64,000 nt of DNA from Pseudonocardia sediminis (GCF_004217185.1 NZ_SHKL01000001.1:6136001-6200000); one strand, 5' to 3'; counted from the stretch's first letter, positions 23,738-32,573 are shown. Translations and numbers: made by a program. Notes: a model not told the origin generated them from the sequence alone.

Positions 23738-24314
23738 TCCGGGACCGCGTCCGCCACACGAGCGCGACCAGCCAGGCCGTGTTCACCACCAGCCACGCGC
23801 GCTGCCAGAGCCCGTTCGCGTCGCCACCGGTGCTCAGCAGGAACACCACCGAGACCGGCGCCGCCACGACGCTGACCCGCGCGAACACTTTATCAGCAGA
23901 CCGACGTGAAACCGCCGTCACCAGCATCGCGACGACGAGCGCCACCTCGTAGGCCGCCACCGCGTACCCGTGGACCGCCGAGGACGCGTCCCCGATCCGG
24001 TTCCCCGGCGTGAACGAGCACCCGGCCGCACCGAGCGGGCACCCGACCCGGAACGCCGCGATCGTCAGCCCCGCGAGCCCGGCCAGGACCAGCGGGGCGG
24101 CGAGCCCGCCCCGCAGGACCCACGCCGCGGACAGGTGCGCGAGCCCGAGCACCGTGATCGCGGCGATCCCGAGCAGGGCCACCGACGACCCGCGCCCGGC
24201 CAGGCTGGACACGTAGTCCTGCCGGATCGAGTAGCCCGGCACGAGTGCGCCCGCGGTCAGGGTGAGGACCCAGAACAGCGCGACCGCCGCCGTCGGAAGG
24301 AGCGGCCGGGTCAC
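23727..24314 (-). CDS. DUF998-type membrane protein
   Basis: A 195-residue protein with about six hydrophobic segments across its whole length. The pattern GYSIRQDYVSSLAGRGS in the first loop, and CPLGAAGCSFTPGNRIGDASSAVHGY between helices 3 and 4, match the DUF998 family of uncharacterised integral membrane proteins. GTG 24314 overlaps the acyl-CoA synthetase stop as GTGA, so it is translated from that mRNA. A short A+T-richer run (GCTGATAAAGTG on its strand) breaks the usual codon bias around residue 142. No function is known. Confidence 0.72.
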   Translation of the reverse strand: MTRPLLPTAAVALFWVLTLTAGALVPGYSIRQDYVSSLAGRGSSVALLGIAAITVLGLAHLSAAWVLRGGLAAPLVLAGLAGLTIAAFRVGCPLGAAGCSFTPGNRIGDASSAVHGYAVAAYEVALVVAMLVTAVSRRSADKVFARVSVVAAPVSVVFLLSTGGDANGLWQRAWLVVNTAWLVALVWRTRSRIRS

Positions 24315-25927
24315 TCCCGGGTGGCGAGGTCGGCGTGCTCGGTCCGCAGCTCGCGCTTGAGGATCTTGCCGCTGGGGTTCTTCGGCAGGGAGTCGGCGAA
24401 CACCACGTACTTCGGCCGCTTGTAGCCGGCCAGGCGTTCCTTGGCGTGCGCGTTCACCGCGTCGACGGTCAGCGTGGCGCCCTCGCGCGGCACGACCACC
24501 GCCGTCACGGCCTCGATCCAGTGCGGGTGGCTGATCCCGAACACGGCGACCTCGGCGACGCCCTCGAGCAGGTAGAGCGACTCCTCGACCTCCCGGCTGG
24601 CCACGTTCTCGCCGCCGGTCTTGATCATGTCCTTCTTGCGGTCGACGACCGAGAGGTAGCCCTCCTCCGTCATGACCCCCAGGTCGCCGGAGTGGAACCA
24701 GCCGCCGGCGAACGCGGCCGCGGTCTTCTCCTCGTCGCCGAAGTAGCCCATTGTGGCGTGCGGGCTGCGGTGCACGATCTCGCCGACCTCCCCGGCGGGG
24801 ACCGGCACGCCCTCGTCGTCGACGACGCGGGTCTCGCAGTTCAGCGACGCCCGCCCGGCCGACCCGGCGTAGTCGAGCTGCTCGTGCGGACGCAGGATCG
24901 TGGCCAGCGGGGACAGCTCGGTCTGGCCGTAGAAGTTCCAGAACGCCACGTCGGGCAGGCGGCGGGAGAGCTCCTGCAGGATCTCGACCGGCATCGCGGC
25001 CGCGCCGTAGTAGCCCTTGCGCAGGCTGGACAGGTCGGTCGAGTCGAAGTCGGGGTGGCGCAGCAGCGAGATCCACACCGTCGGCGGGCAGAACAGCTTC
25101 GTGGCCTTCTCCCGCTCGATCGTCGCCAGCAGCGTCGCCGGGTCCGGTCCGGGCAGGATGATGCTGGTCGCACCCAGGTAGACGTCGACGGAGAAGAAGC
25201 AGTCCATCTGCGCGCAGTGGTACATCGGCAGCGAGTGGATCTCGACGTCGTCGCGCTCCATGCCGCCGTCGACGATGCACGACACGTACTGCGCGATCAG
25301 CGAGCGCGACGGCAGCATCACGCCCTTGGGCCGGGACTCGGTGCCCGAGGTGTACATCAGTCGCAGCGGGTCGTCGTCGCCGACGACGACGTCAGGGGCC
25401 CCGGGATCCCCGTCCCCGTCGATCCACGTGTCGACGTCGGTCCAGCCGTCCGCCACCGGCGTCCCGGCCAGCGAGATCCAGCCGCGGACCGGGGCCTCGA
25501 CCCCGGCGATCTCCAGCGCCTTCTGCGCGGTGCCGGCGAGCGCGTCCTCGGTGACCATCGCCGTCGACCCGGAGTGCTCCAGGATGAACGCGATCTCCTC
25601 CGCGCCGAGCATGAAGTTCACCGGTACCAGCACCACGCCCAGGCGCGCCGTCGCGAACATCAGGACGGCGAACTGCCAGCTGTTGTGCGACAGCAGCGCC
25701 AGCCGCTCACCCTGGGCCACGCCCTGTCCGGACAGGGAGTGCGCGCACCGGTTCACGGCGGCGTCGAACTCGGCGAACGTGACGCGCCGGTCGCCGGCGA
25801 CGATGGCGAGCTTGTCCGGGTAGCGGCGAGCCGTGCGGTGCAGCAGGTCGCCGAGCGAGTGCTGGCGGGCGCGGGCGATCGCGGCGTCCGTCTCCGGGGT
25901 GAAGGGCGAGAACACATCGTCGGGCAT
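24311..25927 (-). CDS. Acyl-CoA synthetase (AMP-binding, FadD-like)
   Basis: A 538-residue member of the adenylate-forming family. The P-loop-like motif is YTSGTESRPKGVML, followed by FYGQTE, FHSGDLG (the Asp that binds ATP ribose), DRKKDMIKTGGENV and the C-terminal catalytic Lys in NPSGKILKREL. It activates a carboxylic acid to acyl-AMP, then acyl-CoA. The chain length is not evident. It is the first gene of a two-gene operon with the DUF998 protein. No strong ribosome binding site precedes ATG 25927. Confidence 0.9.
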   Translation of the reverse strand: MPDDVFSPFTPETDAAIARARQHSLGDLLHRTARRYPDKLAIVAGDRRVTFAEFDAAVNRCAHSLSGQGVAQGERLALLSHNSWQFAVLMFATARLGVVLVPVNFMLGAEEIAFILEHSGSTAMVTEDALAGTAQKALEIAGVEAPVRGWISLAGTPVADGWTDVDTWIDGDGDPGAPDVVVGDDDPLRLMYTSGTESRPKGVMLPSRSLIAQYVSCIVDGGMERDDVEIHSLPMYHCAQMDCFFSVDVYLGATSIILPGPDPATLLATIEREKATKLFCPPTVWISLLRHPDFDSTDLSSLRKGYYGAAAMPVEILQELSRRLPDVAFWNFYGQTELSPLATILRPHEQLDYAGSAGRASLNCETRVVDDEGVPVPAGEVGEIVHRSPHATMGYFGDEEKTAAAFAGGWFHSGDLGVMTEEGYLSVVDRKKDMIKTGGENVASREVEESLYLLEGVAEVAVFGISHPHWIEAVTAVVVPREGATLTVDAVNAHAKERLAGYKRPKYVVFADSLPKNPSGKILKRELRTEHADLATRE

Positions 25928-25965
25928 GGCGGGATCATGCCCGACTCGGTGTCCGGTTTCGAGCC

Positions 25966-26475
25966 TCAGCGTTCGGCGAGCGAGGCGAGGGTCCGCAGCT
26001 GGCGCCGGATCATCACCAGGTCACCCCACGCGATGGCGACGGCGGCGATCCGGCGGGCGCGGTTGTCCGCGGCCACGTCGAGGCGCGCGACCAGACGGCT
26101 GCGACCCGGCCCGGCGTCCAGGACCCGGTAGGTCATGGCGCTCGGCCCGAAGATCGGGTTGTCGGCGGCCGCGGTGATCTCCCGGTCCGGCACGTACCCG
26201 CTGATCCGGAACATGTGCAGGAACCGCTGCCCGGTCGCGAGACGGTCCAAGCCCGGGGTGAGCGTGCGCGGGCTGCGACGTCCGAGATTGTCCACCAGGT
26301 CGTAGCTGTACGGGGCGACGCGCAGCTGGCACAGCCAGCGGAACACCGTCTCCGGCGGGGCCGAGACGTTCACCGCGCGCACCATCCGACGGGCCGGGCC
26401 CGGGACGTGGTCACCGCACGGGAAGTGCGCGTCGACCTCGTCCGGTCGCGCACCCCACACCCATGGCAGTCCCAC
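25966..26475 (-). CDS. SRPBCC family protein
   Basis: A 169-residue protein in which residues 30-150 follow the START/SRPBCC pattern: an initial strand with a VNVSAPPETVFRWL helix, a long hydrophobic cavity-forming set of strands, and a long C-terminal helix (GDLVMIRRQLRTLASLAER). GTG 26475 is the only good start. Such proteins bind small hydrophobic ligands; no ligand can be proposed. The 5' end abuts the glutamine synthetase fragment on the other strand. Confidence 0.6.
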   Translation of the reverse strand: MGLPWVWGARPDEVDAHFPCGDHVPGPARRMVRAVNVSAPPETVFRWLCQLRVAPYSYDLVDNLGRRSPRTLTPGLDRLATGQRFLHMFRISGYVPDREITAAADNPIFGPSAMTYRVLDAGPGRSRLVARLDVAADNRARRIAAVAIAWGDLVMIRRQLRTLASLAER

Positions 26476-26544
26476 CCCGCCAGGGTGCCCCAGCCCCTCC
26501 GGCCCCGGACCGCCGGGGTGATCATCGCGCCCGCCGGCCGGCCG

Positions 26545-27038
26545 TCGCGGCGATCACCGCACCGAGCCTCGGGTCGCTGGCCCGCCTGCGGCCCGGGTTC
26601 TTCGCCGGCGCGTACGCGTTCTGGGGTGTGGAGAACCGGGAGGCGCCGCTGCGCTACGTGCCCGGCACCACGTTCCTGGGCGAGGACCGTGCGAACCTCG
26701 AGCTCAAGGCGTCCGACGCGTCGGCGAACCCGTACCTGGCGCTGGCGGTCGTGCTGGCCTGCGGCGCGGCCGGCGTCACCGAGGGCCTGACCCCGCCGCC
26801 GGCGTTCGCATCCGACCCCGGGACCTGGGACGACGGGGAGCGTGCGGCCCGTGGCGTCGTCGCCCTGCCGAGTACCCCGGAGGAGCAGGAGGCCGCGCTG
26901 GCCGCGACCCCGCGGATCGGCGAGGTTCTCGGCGAGGAGCTGCTCGGCGCCTTCCGGGCGGTGCGCCGCGCGGACGCGGCGGCGGCGCAGGGCCGGGAGC
27001 TCGACGACGTCCTGGCCGGACTGCGCGACCGGTACTGA
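26545..27038 (+). pseudogene. Glutamine synthetase C-terminal fragment
   Basis: The frame ending at 27038 encodes about 165 residues matching only the C-terminal third of glutamine synthetase family enzymes: the TAPSLGSLARLRPG helix, FWGVENREAPLRYVPG with the substrate-binding Arg region, and LELKASDASANPYLALAVVLACG. Homology begins abruptly near 26545. Upstream, the same frame reads unrelated Arg/Pro sequence antisense to the SRPBCC gene, and the N-terminal domain and ATP-site residues are missing. A deletion or rearrangement has removed about 300 residues. Whether the remnant is expressed is unknown. Confidence 0.75.
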
Positions 27039-27071
27039 GTGGACCGAGCTGATCACTTCGACATGTAAATA

Positions 27072-27077
27072 TTGACA
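27072..27077 (+). promoter_or_regulatory. TTGACA -35-like element upstream of carotenoid oxygenase
   Basis: TTGACA (27072-27077) lies in an A+T-rich island (ACATGTAAATATT just before it) between the glutamine synthetase fragment and the carotenoid oxygenase gene. A weak -10 (GACTCT) lies 17 bp downstream. The island is the only A+T-rich patch in the gap, which favours a promoter or operator here. Confidence 0.4.
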
Positions 27078-27134
27078 CGTGGTGGTCCCCGGGGGACTCT
27101 GGTCGAGCCCACCCACGACCCCCGGGAGCGCTCG

Positions 27135-28496
27135 ATGACCACCACGGACCACGCCGTCACCCTCACCGGCCACCTGGCACCCGTCCCGGACGAGATCGAG
27201 GCCCGCGACCTGACGGTGCACGGCACGCTCCCGCCCGAGCTGACCGGCCGCTACCTGCGCAACGGACCGAACCCGCGCCCCGGCGAGCCGACGTCGCACT
27301 GGTTCACCGGGCACGGGATGGTGCACGGCATCCGGCTCCACGACGGCCGGGCCGAGTGGTACCGCAACCGCTGGGTGCGCACCCGGGCCCTGGACGGCGA
27401 GCAGATGATCAGCGAGACCGGGACGTTCGACCGTCGCGTCGGCGTCGCCAACACCCACGTCCTCGCGCACGCCGGGAAGATCATGACGCTGGTCGAGAGC
27501 AGCTTCCCCTACGTGGTCACGCCCGACCTGGACACGGTCGGCAGCGACGACTTCGACGGCCGTCTCACCACCGCGATGACCGCACACCCCAAGACCGACC
27601 CGGTCACCGGGGAGCTGCACTTCTTCGGCTACTCGCCGATGCCGCCGTTCCTGACCTACCACCGGCTCTCGGCCTCCGGCGAGCTCGTGATCAGCGCCGA
27701 GGTGCCCGTCGCGGGGCCGTCGATGATGCACGACTTCGCGATCACTGACCGGCAAGCGGTGTTCCTCGACCTGCCGATGACGTTCCAGCTCTCCCGCCTC
27801 GACCGCGGCATCCCCTACGGCTGGGACGACACCTACGGCGCCCGGATCGGCGTCATGCCGCTGGACACCCCGGGCACCGTGCAGTGGTTCGACGTCGAGC
27901 CGGGTTACGTCTTCCACGTGGGCAACGCGTGGACCGACGAGCACGGTCGGGTGGTCCTCGACGGCGCCCGCTACTCCCGCGAGGCCACCGTCGCGATGTG
28001 GGACGACCTGGGCGCCGACCCGGCCTCGCAGGCCGCCGGCACCGGGAAGGCCCGGCTGCACCGCTGGGTCCTGGACCCGGCCACTGGCACGACGGCCGAG
28101 ACCGCGCTCGACGACCGCGCCGTGGAGTTCCCGACCCTGGACGACGAGCTGGTCGGCCGCCGCGCCCGCTACCGCTACGCCGTCGCCGAGGACGGCGGCT
28201 CGGCCGGGATCGTGAAGTTCGACGAGGACGCCGGCCGCTACACCGCCCACGAGCTGGGCACCGACACCGTCGGCGGGGAGGCGGTGTTCGTGCCGTCCGC
28301 GGCACCGGACCGCGCCGAGGACGACGGCTGGCTGCTCACGATCACCACCCGTCGCGACGGCAGCGCGTCGCAGCTGCTCGTGCTCGACGCCACCGACGTC
28401 GGCGGCGCTCCCGTCGCCGCCGTCGACCTGCCCCGCGGCGTGCCGTCGGGGTTCCACGGGTCGTTCGTCACCGACGCCGAGCTCGGGCTGGGGTAA
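27135..28496 (+). CDS. Carotenoid cleavage oxygenase family protein
   Basis: A 453-residue member of the carotenoid/lignostilbene dioxygenase family. Four iron-ligand histidines of the seven-bladed propeller are visible in TAHPKTDP, SMMHDFAIT, YVFHVGNAW and the C-terminal GFHGSFV. RYLRNGPNPRPG near residue 38 is the N-terminal family motif. It splits C=C bonds of carotenoids or stilbenes with O2. ATG 27135 has GGGAG 6 nt upstream; earlier in-frame starts lie in the promoter island. No carotenoid synthesis genes are nearby, so the substrate is open. Confidence 0.92.
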   Translation: MTTTDHAVTLTGHLAPVPDEIEARDLTVHGTLPPELTGRYLRNGPNPRPGEPTSHWFTGHGMVHGIRLHDGRAEWYRNRWVRTRALDGEQMISETGTFDRRVGVANTHVLAHAGKIMTLVESSFPYVVTPDLDTVGSDDFDGRLTTAMTAHPKTDPVTGELHFFGYSPMPPFLTYHRLSASGELVISAEVPVAGPSMMHDFAITDRQAVFLDLPMTFQLSRLDRGIPYGWDDTYGARIGVMPLDTPGTVQWFDVEPGYVFHVGNAWTDEHGRVVLDGARYSREATVAMWDDLGADPASQAAGTGKARLHRWVLDPATGTTAETALDDRAVEFPTLDDELVGRRARYRYAVAEDGGSAGIVKFDEDAGRYTAHELGTDTVGGEAVFVPSAAPDRAEDDGWLLTITTRRDGSASQLLVLDATDVGGAPVAAVDLPRGVPSGFHGSFVTDAELGLG

Positions 28497-28542
28497 CCAC
28501 CCCACCGCCGCCGCTCCCGTGGGGGACCGACCGAACCGACCC

Positions 28543-28582
28543 GTGAGCGGAAATCGTCGCCGGAACGACGATGTCCGCTCAC
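28543..28582. repeat. Hairpin repeat, GGACATCG family, copy 1
   Basis: The 17-nt arms 28543-28559 and 28566-28582 match with one mismatch around a 6-nt loop; the right arm contains CGATGTCCGCTCAC. It lies 46 nt after the carotenoid oxygenase stop. Related hairpins follow the stops at 51190 and 61131. Confidence 0.65.
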
Positions 28583-28667
28583 GACCGTTCGGGGGCCCGC
28601 AGCGTGGTGGCATACGCCGGGTCCGCCGCAGGGGCTCACGGTGAGCGTCACGAGATGGCGGATGCGA

Positions 28668-28830
28668 TCGCCACAACGTGACGCCCAGCGGTCCGGTGTC
28701 GAAGCGCGCAAGTGAGCGTCACGTTGTTGCGGAACACGTCGCCACAACGTGACGCCCAGCGGTCCGGTGTCGAAGCGCGCAAGTGAGCGTCACGTTGTTG
28801 CGGAACACGTCGCCAGAACGTGACGCTCAC
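28668..28830. repeat. 71-bp tandem repeat with internal dyads
   Basis: Two essentially identical 71-bp units (28668-28738 and 28739-28809) are followed by a 21-bp start of a third (28810-28830). A diverged half unit (28640-28667) precedes them. Each junction can fold: GCGTCACGTTGT near the end of one unit pairs perfectly with ACAACGTGACGC at the start of the next. The block lies in a 392-bp gene-free gap between the carotenoid oxygenase and cyclase genes. Its function is unknown; the dyads resemble REP/BIME-type elements. Confidence 0.85.
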
Positions 28831-28888
28831 GGCCCGTCGGTCGGTGGGCACGTCCCGCCGGGAGCGGGGCCGGTCGACCGGGACCCGG

Positions 28889-30466
28889 TCAGCCGCGATC
28901 CGCGACCGCCTGTTCGGCCGCGTCGTCCCGGTCGGGGCGCGCTGCGGCGGAGGACGCGAGCACCGGGGACGCGGTGCCGGTCGGGTCGTCGCGGCCGCGC
29001 AGGGTGACCGACTCCCCGGGCTCCCAGTGCCGGGCCTCGGCGCTCCCGGCCGCGTCGACGGCCCGCTGCGAGGCGACCACCCCGCTCGGGACGGACTTGG
29101 CCAGGTCGGTCAGCCGGGCGGCCTCGTTCACCGGGTCACCGATCACGGTGTACTCGAACCGCCGCAGGTCACCGACGTTGCCGGCGACGGCGTCCCCGGC
29201 CGAGACGCCGATCCCGGCCGAGATCTCCGGCATCTCCGCGGCCAGACGCTCGGCCATCCGGCGGGCCGCGGACAGCGCCGCGGCCGGCGCGTCGGGCAGG
29301 TCCATCGGGGCACCGAAGACGGCCAGCGCGGCGTCGCCCTCGAACTTGTTGATCCACCCGCCGGCGTGCTCCACGCACTCGACGACGACTCCGAAGAACC
29401 GGTTCAGGACGCCGACGACCTCCTCCGGCGGGCGGCGGGCGGCCATCGTGGTGGACCCGGTGAGGTCGACGAACAGCACCGCGACCTCGCGCACCTCGCC
29501 GCCGAGCCGGATCTCGTCCGACCGCGCCGCGGCGGCCTCGGCCACCTCCCGGCCGACGTGGCGTCCGAACAGGTCGCGGATCCGCTCGCGCTCGCGCAGG
29601 CCGTCGACCATCGTGTTGAAACCGGCCTGCAGCTGGCCGAGCTCGGTGTTGTCGTAGACCGGTACCCGGACGTCGAGATCACCGTCCTGCACCCGGGCCA
29701 GCGCCCGCCGCACCGCGACGATCGGGTCCGACATCGCGCGCGCGGCCCCGATCGTCGTCAGCAGCCCGACCAGGAGGGCGGTGCCGCCGATGGCCAGGAT
29801 CGTGACGGCGAGCTGGGTGGGCGAGGAGTCGCCGTAGATCAGCGCGACCAGGCCGGACAGCATGAGGCCGATCATCGGGACGGCCGTGCCGAGCGCCCAG
29901 AACCCGACCGAGCGCAGCATCACCCCGGTGACGAAGCGGCGCCGCTTCGGCGGGGACCCGGACAGCACGCGGGCCGCGGACCGGCGCAGGATCCGCTCGA
30001 CGAGCAGGTAGCACAGCGCGCAGGTGGTGATGCCGCCGATCGCGGTCGTCGCCGTCACCGAGAACGCGAGGCGCCCGGAGTACTGCAGGTTGAGCCCGCC
30101 GAACAGCAGCACCGCGGCCAGCCACAGCAGGGCCAGCATCTGCACGATCCGGGCCGGGCCGTGCAGCACGATCATCCGGGCGCTGCGGTCCGGGTCCTTC
30201 GACCGCCGCCCGACCGTGAACCGCCGTCGTCCCCAGTAGAGGCCCAGCGGGACGGCGACCAGCAGGAAGATCCCCAGGACGCCGAGGTTGAAGATCCGCG
30301 CGGAGACCTGGTCCGGGACGCCCTCGCGGGGCAGTACGAACGCGGCCAGGACCAGCACCACGATCGCGCCGCCCACGTTCGCCAGCACGACGACGAGGCC
30401 GAGGAGCAGCCGCACCCGCCACCCGAGGACCGAACGGCCGGGGAGCTGGCCGTCTTCTACCGACAT
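28889..30466 (-). CDS. Membrane-bound class III adenylate/guanylate cyclase
   Basis: The protein has 525 residues. About six transmembrane segments occupy residues 15-245, then a HAMP linker (about 250-310) leads into a class III cyclase domain (about 330-500). Its signature LFVDLTGSTTMAARRP holds the first metal Asp, with NKFEGDAALAVFGAP and YTVIGDPVNEAARL following. This is the mycobacterial Rv1318c-like layout. ATG 30466 is preferred; TAGGAT 8 nt before it suggests a leaderless transcript. cAMP is the likely product. It diverges from an LLM oxidoreductase gene. Confidence 0.85.
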   Translation of the reverse strand: MSVEDGQLPGRSVLGWRVRLLLGLVVVLANVGGAIVVLVLAAFVLPREGVPDQVSARIFNLGVLGIFLLVAVPLGLYWGRRRFTVGRRSKDPDRSARMIVLHGPARIVQMLALLWLAAVLLFGGLNLQYSGRLAFSVTATTAIGGITTCALCYLLVERILRRSAARVLSGSPPKRRRFVTGVMLRSVGFWALGTAVPMIGLMLSGLVALIYGDSSPTQLAVTILAIGGTALLVGLLTTIGAARAMSDPIVAVRRALARVQDGDLDVRVPVYDNTELGQLQAGFNTMVDGLRERERIRDLFGRHVGREVAEAAAARSDEIRLGGEVREVAVLFVDLTGSTTMAARRPPEEVVGVLNRFFGVVVECVEHAGGWINKFEGDAALAVFGAPMDLPDAPAAALSAARRMAERLAAEMPEISAGIGVSAGDAVAGNVGDLRRFEYTVIGDPVNEAARLTDLAKSVPSGVVASQRAVDAAGSAEARHWEPGESVTLRGRDDPTGTASPVLASSAAARPDRDDAAEQAVADRG

Positions 30467-30528
30467 GTCCGGAGATCCTAGGCCGAATGAGTGAGGTCCT
30501 CTCGGGCACACGGCACCGCATGTGGCGA

Positions 30529-30558
30529 TTGACCCACCGTGATCGGCGTCACTAACGT
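30529..30558 (+). promoter_or_regulatory. Promoter of LLM oxidoreductase gene
   Basis: TTGACC (30529-30534) and TAACGT (30553-30558), 18 bp apart, form a credible housekeeping promoter. It is followed at once by a palindrome at 30562-30583 and an AGGAGG ribosome binding site at 30601-30606. Confidence 0.5.
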
Positions 30559-30561
30559 CAC

Positions 30562-30583
30562 CTGTCTAACGGTCGTTCGACAG
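30562..30583. promoter_or_regulatory. 22-bp palindrome, likely TetR-type operator
   Basis: The half-site CTGTCTAACGG faces TCGTTCGACAG; 9 of 11 positions are symmetric. It overlaps the expected transcription start just downstream of the -10 box, the position where a repressor would block initiation. The size and symmetry suit a TetR-family repressor, but no such regulator gene is adjacent. Confidence 0.5.
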
Positions 30584-30613
30584 TCCGCGAGTCCTCGACG
30601 AGGAGGCACGTTC

Positions 30614-31699
30614 ATGCAGGTCGGCGTACTGCTGGTGTTCCAGAACTGGCACGAGAACATGACCGACGGGGAGATGTTCACCCGCGAGACCGAGCTGGGG
30701 GTGCTCGCCGAGCGGTACGGCTTCGACTCGGTCTGGGCCGCCGAGCACCACTTCGACGACTACTCGATGTGCCCCGACAACCTGCAGCTGATGTCGTACC
30801 TGGCCGGGCGGACCAGCACGATCAAGCTGGGGACCGGCGCGGTGATCCTGCCGTGGAACGACCCGGTGCGGGTCGTGGAGAAGGTCACGATGCTCGACCA
30901 CCTCTCGCAGGGCCGCGTCCTGTTCGGGATGGGCCGGGGCCTGGCGAAGATGGAGTACGAGGGCTTCGGCGTCGACATGGGGACCTCGCGCCAGCGCTTC
31001 GACGAGGCCGCTCCGCTGATCATGGAGGGTCTGCGCAACGGCTACGTCCAGGGCGACGGGCCGATCTACCGGCAGTCCCGGGTCGACATCCGGCCCGGGC
31101 CGGACCGCGAGTTCGGCTGGGCGGACCGGGTCTACGGCGTCGCGATGTCGCCGGACTCGGTCCCGGCCGTGGCGAAGGTCGGCGCCCGGATGATGACGTT
31201 CATGCAGTACCCCGCCGAGCAGCACGCGGAGGCGATCAACCGCTACCGCGACATCTACCGGGAGACGCACTCCCGCGAACCCGGCCCCGTGCTGACCCAG
31301 GACTTCGTCTACTGCCACGAGGACGCCGGGGAGGCCGAGCGGGTGGCGCGGGAGTACCTGGGCCGCTACTTCCTCTCGGTGATCAAGCACTACGACTTCG
31401 CCGGGAAGCACTGGCGCGAGACCCCGGGTTACGAGGCCTACCAGGCCGGGGCCGACATGATCCGCGAGGCGGGGATGGAGGCGGCCGGGGCCGGCTACGC
31501 CGACACCCAGATCTGGGGCACCCCGGAGCAGATCGTGGAGAAGTACCGCCACCGCATCGAGGTGCTCGGCGACCACCAGCCGAACATCGCGCCGTCGTTC
31601 GCCGGGCTGCCGTTCGACAAGGTCGAGGCGAGCCTGAAGCTCTTCGGCGAGAAAGTGGTGCCGGAGCTGCACAAGATGGGGGTGGCGGTCCCCGCGTAG
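30614..31699 (+). CDS. LLM class flavin-dependent oxidoreductase
   Basis: A 361-residue luciferase-like monooxygenase fold. The N-terminal strand leads to FDSVWAAEHHFDDYS, then the LGTGAVILPWNDPVRVVEKVTMLDHLSQGR block that binds flavin phosphate, and GMGRGLAKMEYEGFGVDM. Members use reduced FMN or F420. EHHF is the conserved active-site segment of this subgroup. AGGAGG (30601-30606) sits 7 nt before the ATG. The gene has its own promoter and operator, and a terminator follows at 31708-31742, so it is monocistronic. Substrate unknown. Confidence 0.88.
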   Translation: MQVGVLLVFQNWHENMTDGEMFTRETELGVLAERYGFDSVWAAEHHFDDYSMCPDNLQLMSYLAGRTSTIKLGTGAVILPWNDPVRVVEKVTMLDHLSQGRVLFGMGRGLAKMEYEGFGVDMGTSRQRFDEAAPLIMEGLRNGYVQGDGPIYRQSRVDIRPGPDREFGWADRVYGVAMSPDSVPAVAKVGARMMTFMQYPAEQHAEAINRYRDIYRETHSREPGPVLTQDFVYCHEDAGEAERVAREYLGRYFLSVIKHYDFAGKHWRETPGYEAYQAGADMIREAGMEAAGAGYADTQIWGTPEQIVEKYRHRIEVLGDHQPNIAPSFAGLPFDKVEASLKLFGEKVVPELHKMGVAVPA

Positions 31700-31707
31700 A
31701 CCCCGGG

Positions 31708-31742
31708 CCGGGTGGAGACCGGACGGCCCGGTCTCCACCCGG
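31708..31742 (+). terminator. Strong hairpin after LLM oxidoreductase gene
   Basis: CCGGGTGGAGACCGG (31708-31722) pairs perfectly over 15 bp with CCGGTCTCCACCCGG (31728-31742), with a 5-nt loop, 8 nt after the stop codon. No T-run follows. Confidence 0.7.
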
Positions 31743-31826
31743 GATCGGCCCGCGGGTTGATCCTTCCGGCGTCGCCGGAGAGCAGGCTCGATCTCGTCGT
31801 CATCGAACGCACGAGGAGCCGTCGCG

Positions 31827-32573
31827 ATGAGCACGTCCACCGAGATCCACACCACCGATCTTGCGTCCGCCGGGACCCGGGTCACCGGGGCCGACGCGCC
31901 CCCGTCCGGGCCGGCGCGTCCGTCGCCGATGGCGGTGGTGCGCGCGATGGCACCGACGTTGCTGGTCGACGTCGCGCTGCCGTACCTCGTCTACCTGCTG
32001 CTGAGCCGGGCCGGGATGTCCGACGTGGCGGCGCTGGCGTGGTCGGCCCTGCCCGCGGTGCTGAGCGTCGTCGTGACGGCGGTGCGGGCGCGGCGGCTGA
32101 ACGGGGTCGGCATGGTCGTCCTCGGCTCGATCGCGGTCGGTATCGGCACGTCGCTGCTCAGCGGTGACCCGCGCTTCGCCGTCGCCCGCGACGCGCTGCC
32201 CGGTGCGGTGTTCGCCCTGGTCCTGGCCGGGTCGTTGCTCGTCGGCGGGCGCCCGCTGCTGTTCCACCTGATCCGCGCGACGGGCGAGACCTACCGTCCG
32301 GGCCTGCGCGCGCTGATGGACCACCAGTGGTCGGTCAACCCGGCGTACCGGACGGCGTTGCGCCGGGCGACGGCCGTCGGTGCCGCGGTGATGGCGATCG
32401 AGGTCGGCGTGCGGCTGCTCGCGGCGGCGACGCTGCCCGTGGCCGTGGCGATGCCGCTGCTGCAGGTCCAGTCGTTCGTCGTCTGGGCCGGGCTGATCCT
32501 GCTGCTGCGCCGCACGATGATCCGGGCCGCCCGCAGCGGCGCCCCGGACGCCGAGCGGCACGTCAGTGCTTGA
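31827..32573 (+). CDS. VC0807-family-like membrane protein
   Basis: A 248-residue protein. After a 35-residue Thr/Pro-rich cytoplasmic lead, six hydrophobic segments follow (about 40-62, 70-88, 95-112, 125-145, 190-208, 212-232). LLVDVALPYLVYLLL in the first helix and the conserved polar loop between helices 4 and 5 (RPLLFHLIRATGETYRPG) recall the VC0807 family, which has no known function. GAGGAG lies about 11 nt before the ATG. It is convergent with the next gene and separated from the previous one by a terminator. Confidence 0.6.
   Translation: MSTSTEIHTTDLASAGTRVTGADAPPSGPARPSPMAVVRAMAPTLLVDVALPYLVYLLLSRAGMSDVAALAWSALPAVLSVVVTAVRARRLNGVGMVVLGSIAVGIGTSLLSGDPRFAVARDALPGAVFALVLAGSLLVGGRPLLFHLIRATGETYRPGLRALMDHQWSVNPAYRTALRRATAVGAAVMAIEVGVRLLAAATLPVAVAMPLLQVQSFVVWAGLILLLRRTMIRAARSGAPDAERHVSA

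Noticed and set aside
26370..28676. A 768-codon frame on the minus strand
   Set aside because: Covers the carotenoid oxygenase gene in antisense and crosses the repeat block; no recognisable protein features.
28668..28830. CRISPR array
   Set aside because: The 71-bp units are directly adjacent with no unique spacers, only two full copies, and no cas genes are present.
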